64,000 bases of DNA from Herbiconiux gentiana (GCF_024978135.1 NZ_JANTEZ010000002.1:124001-188000), one strand, 5' to 3'; numbered from the stretch's first letter, positions 39,857 through 48,873 are shown. Made by a program: numbers and translations. The notes: generated by a model not told the origin, from the letters alone.

Positions 39857-40672
39857 TCAGCCTCCCACCGCGGGCGGTGTCACGAGCTCGAGCACGGCGA
39901 CCGTGAGGTTGAAGGCGCCGTGCGCGACGATCGACGGCCCGAGTCGTCCGGTGACCACCGCAAGCACGCCGAGCACGACACCCACCACGAAGAGGGTGAG
40001 CAGGCGCGACGCCGCGGCGGCCGTCTCGGGCACCCCGTCGAGGTGGAAGACCGTGAACAGCAGCGCCGAGCCGAGCACCGCGATCACCGCGGCCCGGCGC
40101 CGCCGCGCATCCGTCGCCGCCCCCGTGCCCTCGGCCCCGGCCGCGCCCCTTACCCCGGCCCCGGCCGGCGCGACGGCCCGCTCGATCGCGCGCAGGGCCA
40201 GCCCGCGGAAGTAGAGCTCCTCGACCACCGGCGACACGACGGATGCGGCCAGCACCGCGAACACCACGAACAGCACCGGGTCGCCGACGCCCCCGGCGAA
40301 CGCCGTGGCCCGCGTGCCGCTCAGCTGCCGCACGACCTCGGCCAGCCCGAGCGCCGCGAGCCGCAGCCCCACCCCCACGGCGAGCCCCACCGCCACGTCG
40401 ACCGGCCGGAACCGCAGCCCGAAGTCGAGCGCCAGGCTCCGCCGGCCTCGCCACCAGGTGGCGAGGAGCACGACGGCGACGAGCGGCAGCCACCCGCTGA
40501 CGACCTGCTCGATGCCGAGCACCAGCCAGGCCTCGCCGCCCACCCCGGGCAGCCGCACCAGCACCCGCACGACCGCCGACAGCACGACGAACGCCACCAC
40601 CCCGACGAGCACGTCGGGAAGGCCCCACCGCACCGCCCGCGGATGCGCGGCCCCGGTGGCCGTCACGGTCAC
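39857..40672 (-). CDS. CPBP family intramembrane metalloprotease
   Basis: 271 residues from GTG 40672, which overlaps the stop of the preceding gene (GTGA). Eight or so hydrophobic segments. The CPBP (Abi) motifs are present: EELYFRG with the catalytic Glu pair and Arg, FTVFHLDG, and a last AHGAFN. Members are intramembrane proteases that mature peptides or shape envelope proteins. Being tightly coupled to the degenerate ABC protein gene is unusual, and the functional tie is unknown. An Ala/Gly-rich loop (about 175-200) interrupts the domain. Confidence 0.85.
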   Translation of the reverse strand: MTVTATGAAHPRAVRWGLPDVLVGVVAFVVLSAVVRVLVRLPGVGGEAWLVLGIEQVVSGWLPLVAVVLLATWWRGRRSLALDFGLRFRPVDVAVGLAVGVGLRLAALGLAEVVRQLSGTRATAFAGGVGDPVLFVVFAVLAASVVSPVVEELYFRGLALRAIERAVAPAGAGVRGAAGAEGTGAATDARRRRAAVIAVLGSALLFTVFHLDGVPETAAAASRLLTLFVVGVVLGVLAVVTGRLGPSIVAHGAFNLTVAVLELVTPPAVGG

Positions 40673-42123
40673 GCGGGCGCGAGGAGGGCGCCGACGGACG
40701 CGGGGGCGGCGCCCGCGCGCACCTCGCCCGTGACGCGGCCGGCGGCCATCGTGACCACGCGGTCGCAGATCGCCAGGAGGGCGGGCAGGTCGGCCGAGGC
40801 GATGACGACGGCCTTGCCCGAGGCCCGGGCCGCCTCGAGGTGGGTGACCATCTCGGCCCGCTGCGCATCCGTCGACCCGCGGAACGGCTCGCCGAGCAGG
40901 AGCACCCGGCGGTCGGACGCGGGGAAGGCGGCGACCAGGCCGCGGATGTGCCCCGCCTCGTCGCCGCCCTTGCCGAGCGCGCGGGCGGCCCCGAGCATCT
41001 TGTCGCCGAAGCCCTCGCGGGGAGCGGTGTCGCTGTCGCGGTCGACGAGGCCGAGCGAGACGAGTGCCGGCAGCTTCGAGGCCGAGACCGGCATGGCGAT
41101 GCCGCCGACGAAGCGCACGCGGTAGCGGGGGGCGGAGGTGGTGGCGAGGAAGAGCCCCGCCGCGATGGCCTTCTCGACCGTGGAGGTGTCGACCGGGCGG
41201 CCGTCGAGCTCGACGGTGCCCGTGGTGCCGGTGCCCTCGGAGCGGCCGTAGACGCTGAGCAGCAGCGACTCCGCTCCCGAGTCGCGGAGGCCGGCGAGGC
41301 CGACGATCTCGCCCGGCCGCACGTCGAGCGCGGCGTCGGAGACGAGGCGGCGCTCGGGTTCGACCGGGTCGGAGGTGCTCCAGGCGGCGACGCGGAGGAG
41401 CGGAGGGCCCGACGCGGGCTGCGGGGGGAGGGCGGGACGCGCATCCGTCACCCCCACCAGCTCGGCGAGCACCCGGTCGCGCACCGCCTCGCGCTCGGCC
41501 GCCGAGCCCGACCACGACGACCGCCGGTGGGCGCCCACGATCGCGCCTCCCCGGAGCACCACGAGCTCGTCGGCGTAGCCGAGCGCCTCGGCCGGACGCT
41601 GGGTGACGACCAGCACGGCGGCGCCCCGGGCCGCGAGGCCGCCGAGCAGCTCGATCAGCCGGGCGGCGTCGGCCGGGGAGAGCCGGGCCGCCGGCTCGTC
41701 GAGCGCGACGACGGCCGCGCCGCGTGCCTCGGCCCGGGCGAGCTCGATCACCAGGCGGTCGAACTCTCCGGCATCACCCGCGCGGTCGACGGGGCGCAGC
41801 GTCGAGCCGAGACCGGCGAGCAGGGCGGCCGCGTCGTCGCGGGTGCGCTTCCAGTCGATTCCGCAGCGGAAGAGCCCGCGGGTGCGGCGGCGCTCGTGCC
41901 CCATGAAGATGTTCTCGGCCACGTCGAGCGCGGGCACGAGGCCGCGGCGGCGATCGATCCAGGCGTAGACCGGGGCGACCCCGGAGGTGATGCGGTCGGC
42001 GATCTCGCGGGCGAGGCCGTCGGGCCCGTCGTCGTCGCCGGCGCAGAGGGCGACCACGGCGCCCGCCCGCGTCACCAGGGCGTCGCCCGACGGGAGGGTG
42101 AAACGGAATTCGGCGGGTGTCAC
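40669..42123 (-). CDS. Degenerate sugar-ABC ATPase paralogue lacking Walker A and signature motifs
   Basis: 484 residues from GTG 42123, aligning along its length with tandem-NBD sugar ATPases such as the MmsA encoded upstream (compare LDVAENIFMGHER and IDWKRTRDDAAALLAGLG). The first P-loop, GENGAGKST in MmsA, reads LCAGDDDGPDG. The first signature helix has no QQ motif, the second LSGGNQQK has become LGKGGDEAGH, and the second Walker B LDEPTRG is LGEPFRG. A first-half Walker B (VVALDEPAARLS) survives. ATP binding and hydrolysis are therefore unlikely. The reading frame is intact over 1.4 kb, so it is probably kept by selection as a structural or regulatory subunit. It comes after mmsB and before the CPBP gene. 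Confidence 0.85.
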   Translation of the reverse strand: MTPAEFRFTLPSGDALVTRAGAVVALCAGDDDGPDGLAREIADRITSGVAPVYAWIDRRRGLVPALDVAENIFMGHERRRTRGLFRCGIDWKRTRDDAAALLAGLGSTLRPVDRAGDAGEFDRLVIELARAEARGAAVVALDEPAARLSPADAARLIELLGGLAARGAAVLVVTQRPAEALGYADELVVLRGGAIVGAHRRSSWSGSAAEREAVRDRVLAELVGVTDARPALPPQPASGPPLLRVAAWSTSDPVEPERRLVSDAALDVRPGEIVGLAGLRDSGAESLLLSVYGRSEGTGTTGTVELDGRPVDTSTVEKAIAAGLFLATTSAPRYRVRFVGGIAMPVSASKLPALVSLGLVDRDSDTAPREGFGDKMLGAARALGKGGDEAGHIRGLVAAFPASDRRVLLLGEPFRGSTDAQRAEMVTHLEAARASGKAVVIASADLPALLAICDRVVTMAAGRVTGEVRAGAAPASVGALLAPA

Positions 42124-42166
42124 GACCGCGACCCTATACCGGGCCGGGTGGACACCCGCCGAATTC
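42106..42166 (-). promoter_or_regulatory. Inverted repeat overlapping the start of the degenerate ABC gene
   Basis: A perfect 16-bp inverted repeat has arms 42106-42121 (coding, right after the GTG start) and 42151-42166 (upstream). In the mRNA the upstream arm GAATTCGGCGGGTGTC can pair with codons 1-6, leaving the region before the GTG in a 29-nt loop. The loop also carries TATAGG (42138-42133), a possible -10 for an internal promoter. Confidence 0.65.
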
Positions 42167-42190
42167 TCATGCGGAGCGCTCTGCCGAGGC

Positions 42191-43432
42191 TCAGCGACCG
42201 CCGGAGCGGCGCTTGTTGTAGACGTCGAACGCGACGGCGAGCAGCAGCACGAGGCCCTTGACGGCCTGCTGCCACTCGATGCCGATGCCCATGATCGACA
42301 TGCCGTTGTTCAGCACACCGATGATCAGACCACCGATGATCGCGCCGCCGATGGTGCCGACACCACCCTGCACCGCCGCGCCACCGATGAAGGCGGCGGA
42401 GATGGCCTCGAGCTCGAAGCCGTCACCGGCCTTCGGGCCGGCGAGGTTGAGGCGGGCGGTGAAGATCAGGCCGGCGAGTGCGGCGAGCACACCCATGTTC
42501 ACGAACAGCCAGAAGGTGACGTTGCGCGTCTTGATGCCCGAGAGCTCCGCGGCGTGCAGGTTGCCACCGATGGCGTAGACGTGACGGCCGAAGGTCGAGC
42601 GGTTCATGACCGTGCCGTAGATGAGCACGAGCACGGCCAGCACGATCAGGGTGACCGGGATGCCCTTGTAGGTGGCGAGGGCGTAGGCGAACAGCGCGAC
42701 GGCCACGGCGACGAGCACCAGCTTGGCGACGAACCAGGCGAAGGGCTCGACCTCCTGGCCGTAGCTCTGACGGGCACGGCGGGTGCGGAACTGGGACACG
42801 AACAGCGCGATGATCGCGATGGCCGCGATGCCGAGGGTGAGCGGGTCGAGCTCGAAGCTGCCGAACAGGTCGGTGAGGAAGCCGTTGCCGAGGGCACGGT
42901 ACTCGGTCGGGAACGAGCCGATGTTGGCGTTGCCCAGCACCACGAGGGCGAGACCGCGGAAGATCAGCATGCCCGCCAACGTCACGATGAACGCCGGTAT
43001 GCCCACGAAGGCGATCCAGAAGCCCTGCCAGACGCCCACGAGGGCACCGACGAGCAGCGACAGGATGATCGACAGCCACCAGGGCAGACCCCACTGCACC
43101 GCGAACACACCCGAGACGGCGCCGACGAACGCGGCGACCGATCCGACCGACAGGTCGATGTGGCCGGCGATGATGACCATCACCATGCCGATCGCGAGAA
43201 CGAGGATGTAGCCGTTCTGCACGATCAGGTTGGAGATGTTCTGCGGGCGCAGCAGGATGCCGTTGGTGAGGATGCTGAACAGCACCACCACGAGCACCAG
43301 GGCGATGAAGATGCCGTTCTTGCCGAGGTCGCCCAGGATGTGGCTGAGGCGCTCGGTGAACTTGTTCTCGACGGGGTTGACTTGCGCGCCCGCGGCCGTC
43401 GCGTCGGACGGCTTGGTTTCCAGGTCGGACAT
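42191..43432 (-). CDS. mmsB: Multiple-monosaccharide ABC transporter permease
   Basis: 413 residues with about ten to eleven membrane segments. The pattern MVMVIIAGHIDLSVGSVAAFVGAV and GLGPPAFIVTLAGMLIFRGLAL-like region (here GIPAFIVTLAGMLIFRG) are hallmarks of the RbsC/XylH/GguB family. The C-terminal AISAAFIGGAAVQGGVGTIGGA and NNGMSIMG are also conserved. It forms the membrane channel with MmsA and ChvE. AAGGAG precedes the start by 11 bases. The next gene downstream is the degenerate ATPase. Confidence 0.93.
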   Translation of the reverse strand: MSDLETKPSDATAAGAQVNPVENKFTERLSHILGDLGKNGIFIALVLVVVLFSILTNGILLRPQNISNLIVQNGYILVLAIGMVMVIIAGHIDLSVGSVAAFVGAVSGVFAVQWGLPWWLSIILSLLVGALVGVWQGFWIAFVGIPAFIVTLAGMLIFRGLALVVLGNANIGSFPTEYRALGNGFLTDLFGSFELDPLTLGIAAIAIIALFVSQFRTRRARQSYGQEVEPFAWFVAKLVLVAVAVALFAYALATYKGIPVTLIVLAVLVLIYGTVMNRSTFGRHVYAIGGNLHAAELSGIKTRNVTFWLFVNMGVLAALAGLIFTARLNLAGPKAGDGFELEAISAAFIGGAAVQGGVGTIGGAIIGGLIIGVLNNGMSIMGIGIEWQQAVKGLVLLLAVAFDVYNKRRSGGR

Positions 43433-43465
43433 GGTCCTTGTTTCTCCTTTTCCGTAGCGCGCGGG

Positions 43466-45004
43466 CTAGCGGGGCTTTTCCATGGTCATGAGTTTGAGCA
43501 GGGCCTCGGGGGTGGCCTCCTCGATGGGCAGCTCACCGGTGATCCGGCCCTCGGAGAGGGCGTAGACGCGGTCGCAGATGCCGAGCAGCTCGGGCAGCTC
43601 GGAGGAGATGACGATGATGCCCTTCCCCTCGGCGGCCAGCTTGTTGATGATGCTGTAGATCTCGTACTTCGCACCCACGTCGATGCCGCGGGTGGGCTCG
43701 TCGAGGATCAGCACGTCGGGGTCGGAGTAGATCCACTTCGACAGCACGACCTTCTGCTGGTTCCCGCCCGAGAGCTTCCCGGTCTTCGCCAGCACGCTCG
43801 GCGCCTTGATGTTCATGCTCGTGCGGTAGGAGTTCGCGACCTGGAACTCCTTGCCGTCGTCGACCAGGCCGAAACGCTCGAGCTTCTCCAGCGACGCCAT
43901 CGAGATGTTGCGCTTGATGTCGTCGATCAGGTTGAGCCCGTAGGTCTTGCGGTCTTCCGTGGCATAGGCGAGACCGTTCTCGATCGCCTCGGCGACGGTG
44001 CGGGTCTTCACCTCCTTGCCCTTGACGAAGACGCGGCCCGAGATCTTGGAGCCGTAGCTGCGACCGAACAGGCTCATCGCGAACTCGGTGCGGCCGGCGC
44101 CCATCAGACCCGCGATGCCGACGATCTCGCCGGCGCGCACGGTGATGTTGACGTCGTCGACCATCACGCGGGTCGGGTCCTGCGGGTGGTGCGCGGTCCA
44201 CTCCTCGACGCGGAGGATCTCCTCGCCGATGTGCGGCGTGTGGTCGGGGTAGCGGTGCTCGAGGTCGCGGCCCACCATGTCCTTGATGATGCGCTCCTCG
44301 GTGACGTCGGTCTTCGAGATCGTCTCGATGGTCTTGCCGTCGCGGATGACGGTGACCGAGTCGGAGACCTTCTTGATCTCGTTCAGCTTGTGGCTGATGA
44401 TGATCGACGTGATGCCCTGCTCCTTGAGGTGCAGGATGAGGTTCAGCAGGTGGTCGGAGTCCTCGTCGTTCAGGGCCGCGGTGGGCTCGTCGAGGATGAG
44501 CAGCTTCACACGCTTGGACAGCGCCTTCGCGATCTCCACGAGCTGCTGCTTGCCCACGCCGATGTCGCGCACCTTGGTGGTGGGGTTCTCCTTCAGTCCC
44601 ACGCGCGCCAGCAGTGCGGCGGCCTCGTGGTTGGTCTTGTTCCAGTCGATCAGGCCGAGCGGGCCCTTCAACTCGTTGTTCAAGAAGATGTTCTCGGCGA
44701 TCGAGAGGTAGGGGCTGAGGGCGAGCTCCTGATGGATGATCACGATGCCCTTCGCCTCCGAGTCACGGATGTCGCGGAACTGCACGACCTCGTCCTCGAA
44801 CACGATGTCACCCTCGTAGGTGCCGAACGGGTAGACGCCCGAGAGCACCTTCATCAGCGTCGACTTGCCGGCGCCGTTCTCCCCGCAGATCGCGTGGACC
44901 TCGCCGCGGCGGACGTCGACCGTCACGTTCTGCAGCGCTTTCACGCCGGGGAACGTCTTGGTGATGCTCCGCATCTCGAGGATGTTCGTCCTGTCATCGG
45001 ACAT
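43466..45004 (-). CDS. mmsA: Multiple-monosaccharide ABC transporter ATPase
   Basis: 512 residues, two nucleotide-binding domains in tandem. The first has Walker [10 protein letters not shown], signature region [13 protein letters not shown] and Walker [12 protein letters not shown]; the second has the usual modified P-loop [13 protein letters not shown], a full LSGGNQQK signature and [11 protein letters not shown]. It energises import of pentoses or related sugars. It is separated from chvE by 108 bp with a strong hairpin, and from mmsB by 33 bp. Confidence 0.95.
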   Translation of the reverse strand: MSDDRTNILEMRSITKTFPGVKALQNVTVDVRRGEVHAICGENGAGKSTLMKVLSGVYPFGTYEGDIVFEDEVVQFRDIRDSEAKGIVIIHQELALSPYLSIAENIFLNNELKGPLGLIDWNKTNHEAAALLARVGLKENPTTKVRDIGVGKQQLVEIAKALSKRVKLLILDEPTAALNDEDSDHLLNLILHLKEQGITSIIISHKLNEIKKVSDSVTVIRDGKTIETISKTDVTEERIIKDMVGRDLEHRYPDHTPHIGEEILRVEEWTAHHPQDPTRVMVDDVNITVRAGEIVGIAGLMGAGRTEFAMSLFGRSYGSKISGRVFVKGKEVKTRTVAEAIENGLAYATEDRKTYGLNLIDDIKRNISMASLEKLERFGLVDDGKEFQVANSYRTSMNIKAPSVLAKTGKLSGGNQQKVVLSKWIYSDPDVLILDEPTRGIDVGAKYEIYSIINKLAAEGKGIIVISSELPELLGICDRVYALSEGRITGELPIEEATPEALLKLMTMEKPR

Positions 45005-45053
45005 GTCGTGGATAACCTGCTTCCTTGCCTCGTACGCCGTACGCCGGGTGGGG

Positions 45054-45102
45054 CGAGACCCGCGCCCCGGCCGCGCTCTCGCGCGACCGGGGCGGGGTCT
45101 CG
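45054..45102 (-). terminator. Hairpin between chvE and mmsA
   Basis: A near-perfect stem of about 20 bp (CGAGACCC...CGCCCCGG with its complement, one bulge and one mismatch) closes on a short CTCT-containing loop. No long U run follows on the minus strand. Such hairpins after a binding-protein gene commonly cause partial termination or protect the 3' end, so that the binding protein is made in excess over the membrane parts. Confidence 0.7.
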
Positions 45103-45112
45103 GTGGGGCTGA

Positions 45113-46240
45113 CTAGCCCTTGATCTCGTCTTCGGTCCAGTAGCCGGACTTCACGAGGACGTCCTCGATGTTGTCCTTGACCACGATCTGCGACTCGAGC
45201 AGGTACGAGGGGACGACCTTCGTGCCGTTGTCGTAGTCGGTGGTGTTGTTGGTCTCGGGCTCGTTGCCCTCGAGCAGCGCCGACGCCATGTCGACCGCGA
45301 CCTTGGCCAGGTTGCGGGTGTCCTTGAAGATGGTGGCGTACTGCTCACCGGACTCGATGGCCTTGACGGAGTCGAGCTCGGCGTCCTGACCCGAGATGAC
45401 GGGCCACTCGGCACCGACCGAGTAGCCGGCGTCGGTGAGGGCCGAGATGATGCCGCGCGAGATGCCGTCGTAGGGCGAGAGCACCGCGTTCACCTTGGAG
45501 CCGTCGGAGTAGGTCGACGTCAGCAGGTTCTCCATGCGCTTCTGGGCGGTCTCGCCGTCCCAGCGGAGCGTGGCGGCCTGCTCGAAGGCCTCCTGGCCCG
45601 ACTTCACGACGAGGACCTTCTTGTCGATGTAGGGCTGCAGGGTGTCGATCGCACCGTTCCAGAAGAACGTGGCGTTGTTGTCGTCGGGCGAACCGGCGAA
45701 CAGCTCGATGTTGAAGGGGCCGGCGGGGGCACCGTCGGTGGCCTTGCCCTCGAGGTCGACCAGGCCGAGGCCGTTCAGCACCGAGTTGGCCTGCTGCACG
45801 CCGACCTTGTAGTTGTCGAACGACGCGTAGTAGTCGACGTTCTCGGTGTCGCGGATGAGGCGGTCGTAGGCGATGACGGGGATGTCGTTGTCCGCGGCCT
45901 CCTGCAGCACGCTGGTGAGCGTGGTGCCGTCGATCGAGGCGACGATCAGGGCCTTGGCGCCCTTGGTGATCATGTTCTCGATCTGCGAGACCTGGGTGGG
46001 GATGTCGTCCTCGGCGTACTGGAGGTCGACGGTGTAGCCCTGGTCCTCGAGCTGCGACTTGACGGCGTCGCCGTCCTGGATCCAGCGCTCCGACGACTTC
46101 GTCGGCATCGCGACGCCGATCAGGCCGCCGTCTCCGCTTCCGCTGTCGCCACCGGAGCTGCTGCCCCCGCTGGAGCAGGCGGCCAGGCTGACCATCAGGG
46201 CGCCGGCGGCGACTCCTGCGAGCAGTGTCTTGATCTTCAC
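45113..46240 (-). CDS. chvE: Multiple-monosaccharide ABC transporter substrate-binding lipoprotein
   Basis: 375 residues from GTG 46240, preceded by AAAGGA seven bases upstream and overlapping the araD stop (GTGA). Lipobox SLAAC with Cys22 follows a hydrophobic segment, then a Ser/Gly linker. The body is a type I periplasmic-binding fold: [21 protein letters not shown]-like ([18 protein letters not shown]), AYDRLI and [12 protein letters not shown], all ChvE/XylF-type. It binds the sugar outside the membrane and delivers it to MmsB. Exact sugar unknown; araD and xylB suggest arabinose/xylose. Confidence 0.95.
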   Translation of the reverse strand: MKIKTLLAGVAAGALMVSLAACSSGGSSSGGDSGSGDGGLIGVAMPTKSSERWIQDGDAVKSQLEDQGYTVDLQYAEDDIPTQVSQIENMITKGAKALIVASIDGTTLTSVLQEAADNDIPVIAYDRLIRDTENVDYYASFDNYKVGVQQANSVLNGLGLVDLEGKATDGAPAGPFNIELFAGSPDDNNATFFWNGAIDTLQPYIDKKVLVVKSGQEAFEQAATLRWDGETAQKRMENLLTSTYSDGSKVNAVLSPYDGISRGIISALTDAGYSVGAEWPVISGQDAELDSVKAIESGEQYATIFKDTRNLAKVAVDMASALLEGNEPETNNTTDYDNGTKVVPSYLLESQIVVKDNIEDVLVKSGYWTEDEIKG

Positions 46241-46941
46241 TGTGTTTCCTTTCGTGATGTGGTGTAGGACTTCTTCGTCGTGATCGGACTCGTGGCATCG
46301 GGACTGAGTTCCCGCGGTTCGCCGAGCTGGCGGGCCAAGTGCGCGACCCGGGCAGCGTCTTCGACGAGCACCGCCGTCTTCACCGCGGTACGGGCATCCG
46401 GACCGATGGTGAAGGGGCCATGGCTCTGCATCAGCACGGCCGGAGAGCGGTGGCCCGCCAGCGTGTCGACGATCCCCCGCCCGATCGAGTCGTCGCCGAT
46501 GCGGGCGAGCGGACCGACCGGGATCTCCCCGCCGAACTCGGCCACCATGGTCGTGGTGACGCAGGGGATGGGCTCCCCGAGCGTCGCCCAGGCCACGGCG
46601 TAGGGCGAGTGGGTGTGGGCCACTCCCCCGACCTCCGGCATGGTGCGGTACACGTAGGCGTGCGCCGCGGTGTCGACCGAGGGGGCGCGAGCGGCGCCGG
46701 GCGTGCCCGGAACGACCGCGCCCTCGAGGTCGCAGAGGATCATGTTCTCCGGTGCCAGATCTTCGTAGGAGACACCGGAGGGCTTGATGACGAACAGGTC
46801 TGCGCCGACCACACGACCCGAGATGTTCCCGCCCGTCCAGACCACGAGCTCGTAGCGCGTGAGCTCGGAGTGCAGACCAGCGATCTCCGCCCGCAAGCGG
46901 GCGATGCCCACCTCGAGTTCGGCTCGCATCGTCATCCTCAT
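46237..46941 (-). CDS. araD: L-ribulose-5-phosphate 4-epimerase or related class II aldolase
   Basis: 234 residues. It belongs to the class II aldolase/AraD fold: [11 protein letters not shown] near the N-terminus, [13 protein letters not shown], zinc ligands in [13 protein letters not shown] and a later QSHGPF. The expected function is L-ribulose 5-phosphate to D-xylulose 5-phosphate. No araA or araB is in the window, so a related sugar phosphate epimerase or aldolase remains possible. It is the first gene of the operon; several ATG codons near 46941 could start it and the first follows GAAGGGG. Its last codons hold the chvE ribosome site. Confidence 0.85.
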   Translation of the reverse strand: MRMTMRAELEVGIARLRAEIAGLHSELTRYELVVWTGGNISGRVVGADLFVIKPSGVSYEDLAPENMILCDLEGAVVPGTPGAARAPSVDTAAHAYVYRTMPEVGGVAHTHSPYAVAWATLGEPIPCVTTTMVAEFGGEIPVGPLARIGDDSIGRGIVDTLAGHRSPAVLMQSHGPFTIGPDARTAVKTAVLVEDAARVAHLARQLGEPRELSPDATSPITTKKSYTTSRKETQ

Positions 46942-46956
46942 GACCCCTTCGTCTTG

Positions 46957-47033
46957 TGTGACCGTTCACAAATCAGTTCATGTGAACGGTCACATCGGAT
47001 TGATATTACGCCCATGGCGGCCGAGCCTGTCAA
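46957..47033 (-). promoter_or_regulatory. araD-chvE-mmsAB promoter with two LacI-type operators
   Basis: On the minus strand TTGACA (47033-47028), 19-bp spacer and TAATAT (47008-47003) form a strong promoter. Downstream lie two 14-bp palindromic sites in opposite sense, TGTGAACGGTCACA (46981-46994) and TGTGACCGTTCACA (46957-46970), with centres 24 bp apart. Both cover the expected transcription start and leader, where a LacI-family dimer pair would block initiation. The LacI gene is next upstream. Confidence 0.75.
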
Positions 47034-47095
47034 GTCGCCGATTGTCTCGGTTCGGTAACCGAGCGGATGCGCCCCGTTCGGGGGCCGCATCGCGA

Positions 47096-48154
47096 TCAGG
47101 CGGCCGGCGGAGCCGTCGATCGCCGCACGACGAGCGACGGCAGCAGCGACCCCGGATAGGCCGGCGCGGGCTCGATGGCCGCGCCCTCCCCCGCCGCGTC
47201 CTCGTCGACGGCGGCCACCAGCAGCGCGACGCAGCGCCGGCCGAGCTCGGCGAAGTCCTGCCGCACCGTGGTGAGGGGTGGCCAGAAGTGGGCCGCCTCC
47301 GGGATGTCGTCGAAACCGACCACGCTGATGTCGCCCGGCACGTCGAGCCCGGCGTCGCGGATGGCGTGGATGAGCCCGAGCGCCATCTGGTCGTTCGAGG
47401 AGAAGATCGCGGTGAAGTCGCGCACGCGCAGCAGCTCCAGCCCGGCGTAGTAGCCGAACTCCGCGGTCCAGTCGCCGAGGATGGGCGCCGTCGTCGGCAC
47501 GTCCTGATCGCTCATCTCGCGCAGGAACCCCTCCATCCGCGCCTCGGCCTCGACCCAGTCCTGCGGGCCGGCGAGGTGGTAGATGCCGCGGTGGCCGAGC
47601 TCGATCAGGTGCCGGGTCGCCAGCCGGGCGCCTTCGATCTGGTCGACCGAGAGCGAGTGGTCGCCCTGGCGGCCCGTCGACTGCAGCGTCACGTAGGGCA
47701 GGTCGAGACTCAGCTCGTGCAGGGTGTCGAACACTCGCACCTGCGGGGCGATGACGACCATCCCCTCCACCGCCTGGTCGAGCAGGTGGGTGATGGCGCG
47801 GGCGATCGAGTTGCGGTCGGTGCCGTCGGCGTTGGCGGTGACCACCAGGTAGCCGTGCAGCAGCGCGGCCTCCTCGATGGCCTTGATGCTCGACGCCGGC
47901 CCGTACTCCGAGCGCGACGAGGTGAGCACCCCGATGGCGCGGGAACGGCTCGTGACCAGGGCGCGGGCCGCGCGGTTCGGGCGGTAGTTCAGCTCGCCCA
48001 TCACCTCGAGCACGCGGGCCTTGGTCTCGTCGCGGATGCTCGGGTGGTTGTTCAGCACCCGGGAGACGGTCTGGTGCGAGACCCCGGCGAGCTTCGCGAC
48101 GTCGCGGATGCTCGGCGCCCGGGGGCGCTTGGCCTCCGCCGAGGGCTCGTTCAT
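47096..48154 (-). CDS. LacI family transcriptional repressor
   Basis: 352 residues from ATG 48154; the longer open frame lacks any family match before this. The helix-turn-helix and hinge are SIRDVAKLAGVSHQTVSRVL and ELNYRPNRAARAL. The effector domain has the sugar-binding fold with AIFSSNDQMALGLIHAIRDAG and ISVVGFDDIPEAAHFWPPLTTV. It is in the same direction as the araD-chvE operon, whose promoter has two matching operators, and its own leader carries a related palindrome, so operon control and autoregulation are likely. The inducer is probably a pentose. Confidence 0.93.
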   Translation of the reverse strand: MNEPSAEAKRPRAPSIRDVAKLAGVSHQTVSRVLNNHPSIRDETKARVLEVMGELNYRPNRAARALVTSRSRAIGVLTSSRSEYGPASSIKAIEEAALLHGYLVVTANADGTDRNSIARAITHLLDQAVEGMVVIAPQVRVFDTLHELSLDLPYVTLQSTGRQGDHSLSVDQIEGARLATRHLIELGHRGIYHLAGPQDWVEAEARMEGFLREMSDQDVPTTAPILGDWTAEFGYYAGLELLRVRDFTAIFSSNDQMALGLIHAIRDAGLDVPGDISVVGFDDIPEAAHFWPPLTTVRQDFAELGRRCVALLVAAVDEDAAGEGAAIEPAPAYPGSLLPSLVVRRSTAPPAA

Positions 48155-48183
48155 CCCGTACCTGCTCTGGTGCCGATGTGCAC

Positions 48184-48214
48184 GTTCACACGGCGTGAAC
48201 GCCCTTACATTATG
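48184..48214 (-). promoter_or_regulatory. lacI promoter and operator
   Basis: CATAAT (48214-48209) is a -10-like element and the palindrome GTTCACACGGCGTGAAC (48184-48200) lies just downstream, over the expected start of transcription. It shares the GTTCAC half-site with the araD operators. Confidence 0.55.
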
Positions 48215-48267
48215 CACGTCGGCGACGTGACCAGAACTGTGAGTCGCGGATGCCCGGCCGAGCTCGA

Positions 48268-48322
48268 TGTGACTGTCACACGTCCCCGTTCCCACGAGGG
48301 GGACGAGCGTGTGACAGTCACA
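48268..48322. repeat. Large inverted repeat with TGTGACNGTCACA palindromes
   Basis: Arms TGTGACTGTCACACG (48268-48282) and CGTGTGACAGTCACA (48308-48322) are exact complements; each arm is itself a 13-bp palindrome. Inner GTCCCC / GGGGAC can extend the stem. It lies between the GNAT-like gene's stop and the lacI promoter and could be a terminator, a double operator, or both. Confidence 0.7.
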
Positions 48323-48351
48323 CCGACGATCGGCGCGGCCACCCGGTCCCG

Positions 48352-48873
48352 CTACACACCCGCGTGGACGCGGGTGCCGCGGGGCGCCGGGACGGCTCGG
48401 GCCGAGTGCCGCAGCTGCAGCACGCCGCCCTCGAGCGCCGTCTCGGTGACGACGCCGAGACCGGCGGCCTGCGCCGCCTCACGCCGCCAGGCGAGGGCGT
48501 TCTGCACCTCGTCGTCGTGACGTGCGGCGGCCGGCACCTCGATCACGAGGTCGGGGGCGAGGATCGCCCCGGCCTCGGCGAACGAGCGGTGCGCCGAGCG
48601 GATCAGCGCCGACGCCCACACCTCGGGGTGCGGCAGCGACGCGTCGACGATCAGGCAGTGCAGCTCGATGGGATGCACCGAGCCGACGGGGCCCCACCAG
48701 ACGCCCCGGGCGACCGGGCGGTCGTCGAGGACGGCCAGCCAGGTCCAGTCGCGGCGGTAGGTGCCGGCCGCGAGACCGCGGCCGAACTGCAGGGCGTCGA
48801 CCCACGAGACGGGGTCGTGTTGATGGAACAGGAGCAGCTCGCTGTCGTGCGAGCGGGATGATGCGGTGAACAC
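48352..48873 (-). CDS. GNAT-related protein, probably N-terminal half only
   Basis: 173 residues from GTG 48873, with GGAGGA eight bases upstream. RRDWTWLAVLDDRPVARGVWWGP and HPIELHCLIVD match the first domain of actinobacterial GNAT proteins that are usually about 300 residues long. The acetyl-CoA loop (R/QxxGxG/A) is not visible, and the C-terminus ends in an unrelated-looking Ala/Arg tail. It may be a truncated copy or a single-domain form. A 19-codon micro-ORF lies 61 bp upstream in the same probable transcript. Confidence 0.6.
   Translation of the reverse strand: MFTASSRSHDSELLLFHQHDPVSWVDALQFGRGLAAGTYRRDWTWLAVLDDRPVARGVWWGPVGSVHPIELHCLIVDASLPHPEVWASALIRSAHRSFAEAGAILAPDLVIEVPAAARHDDEVQNALAWRREAAQAAGLGVVTETALEGGVLQLRHSARAVPAPRGTRVHAGV

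Noticed and set aside
41987-45112. 1041-codon open frame on the plus strand
   Set aside because: It is antisense to the ABC transporter genes mmsA and mmsB, which carry full family motifs.
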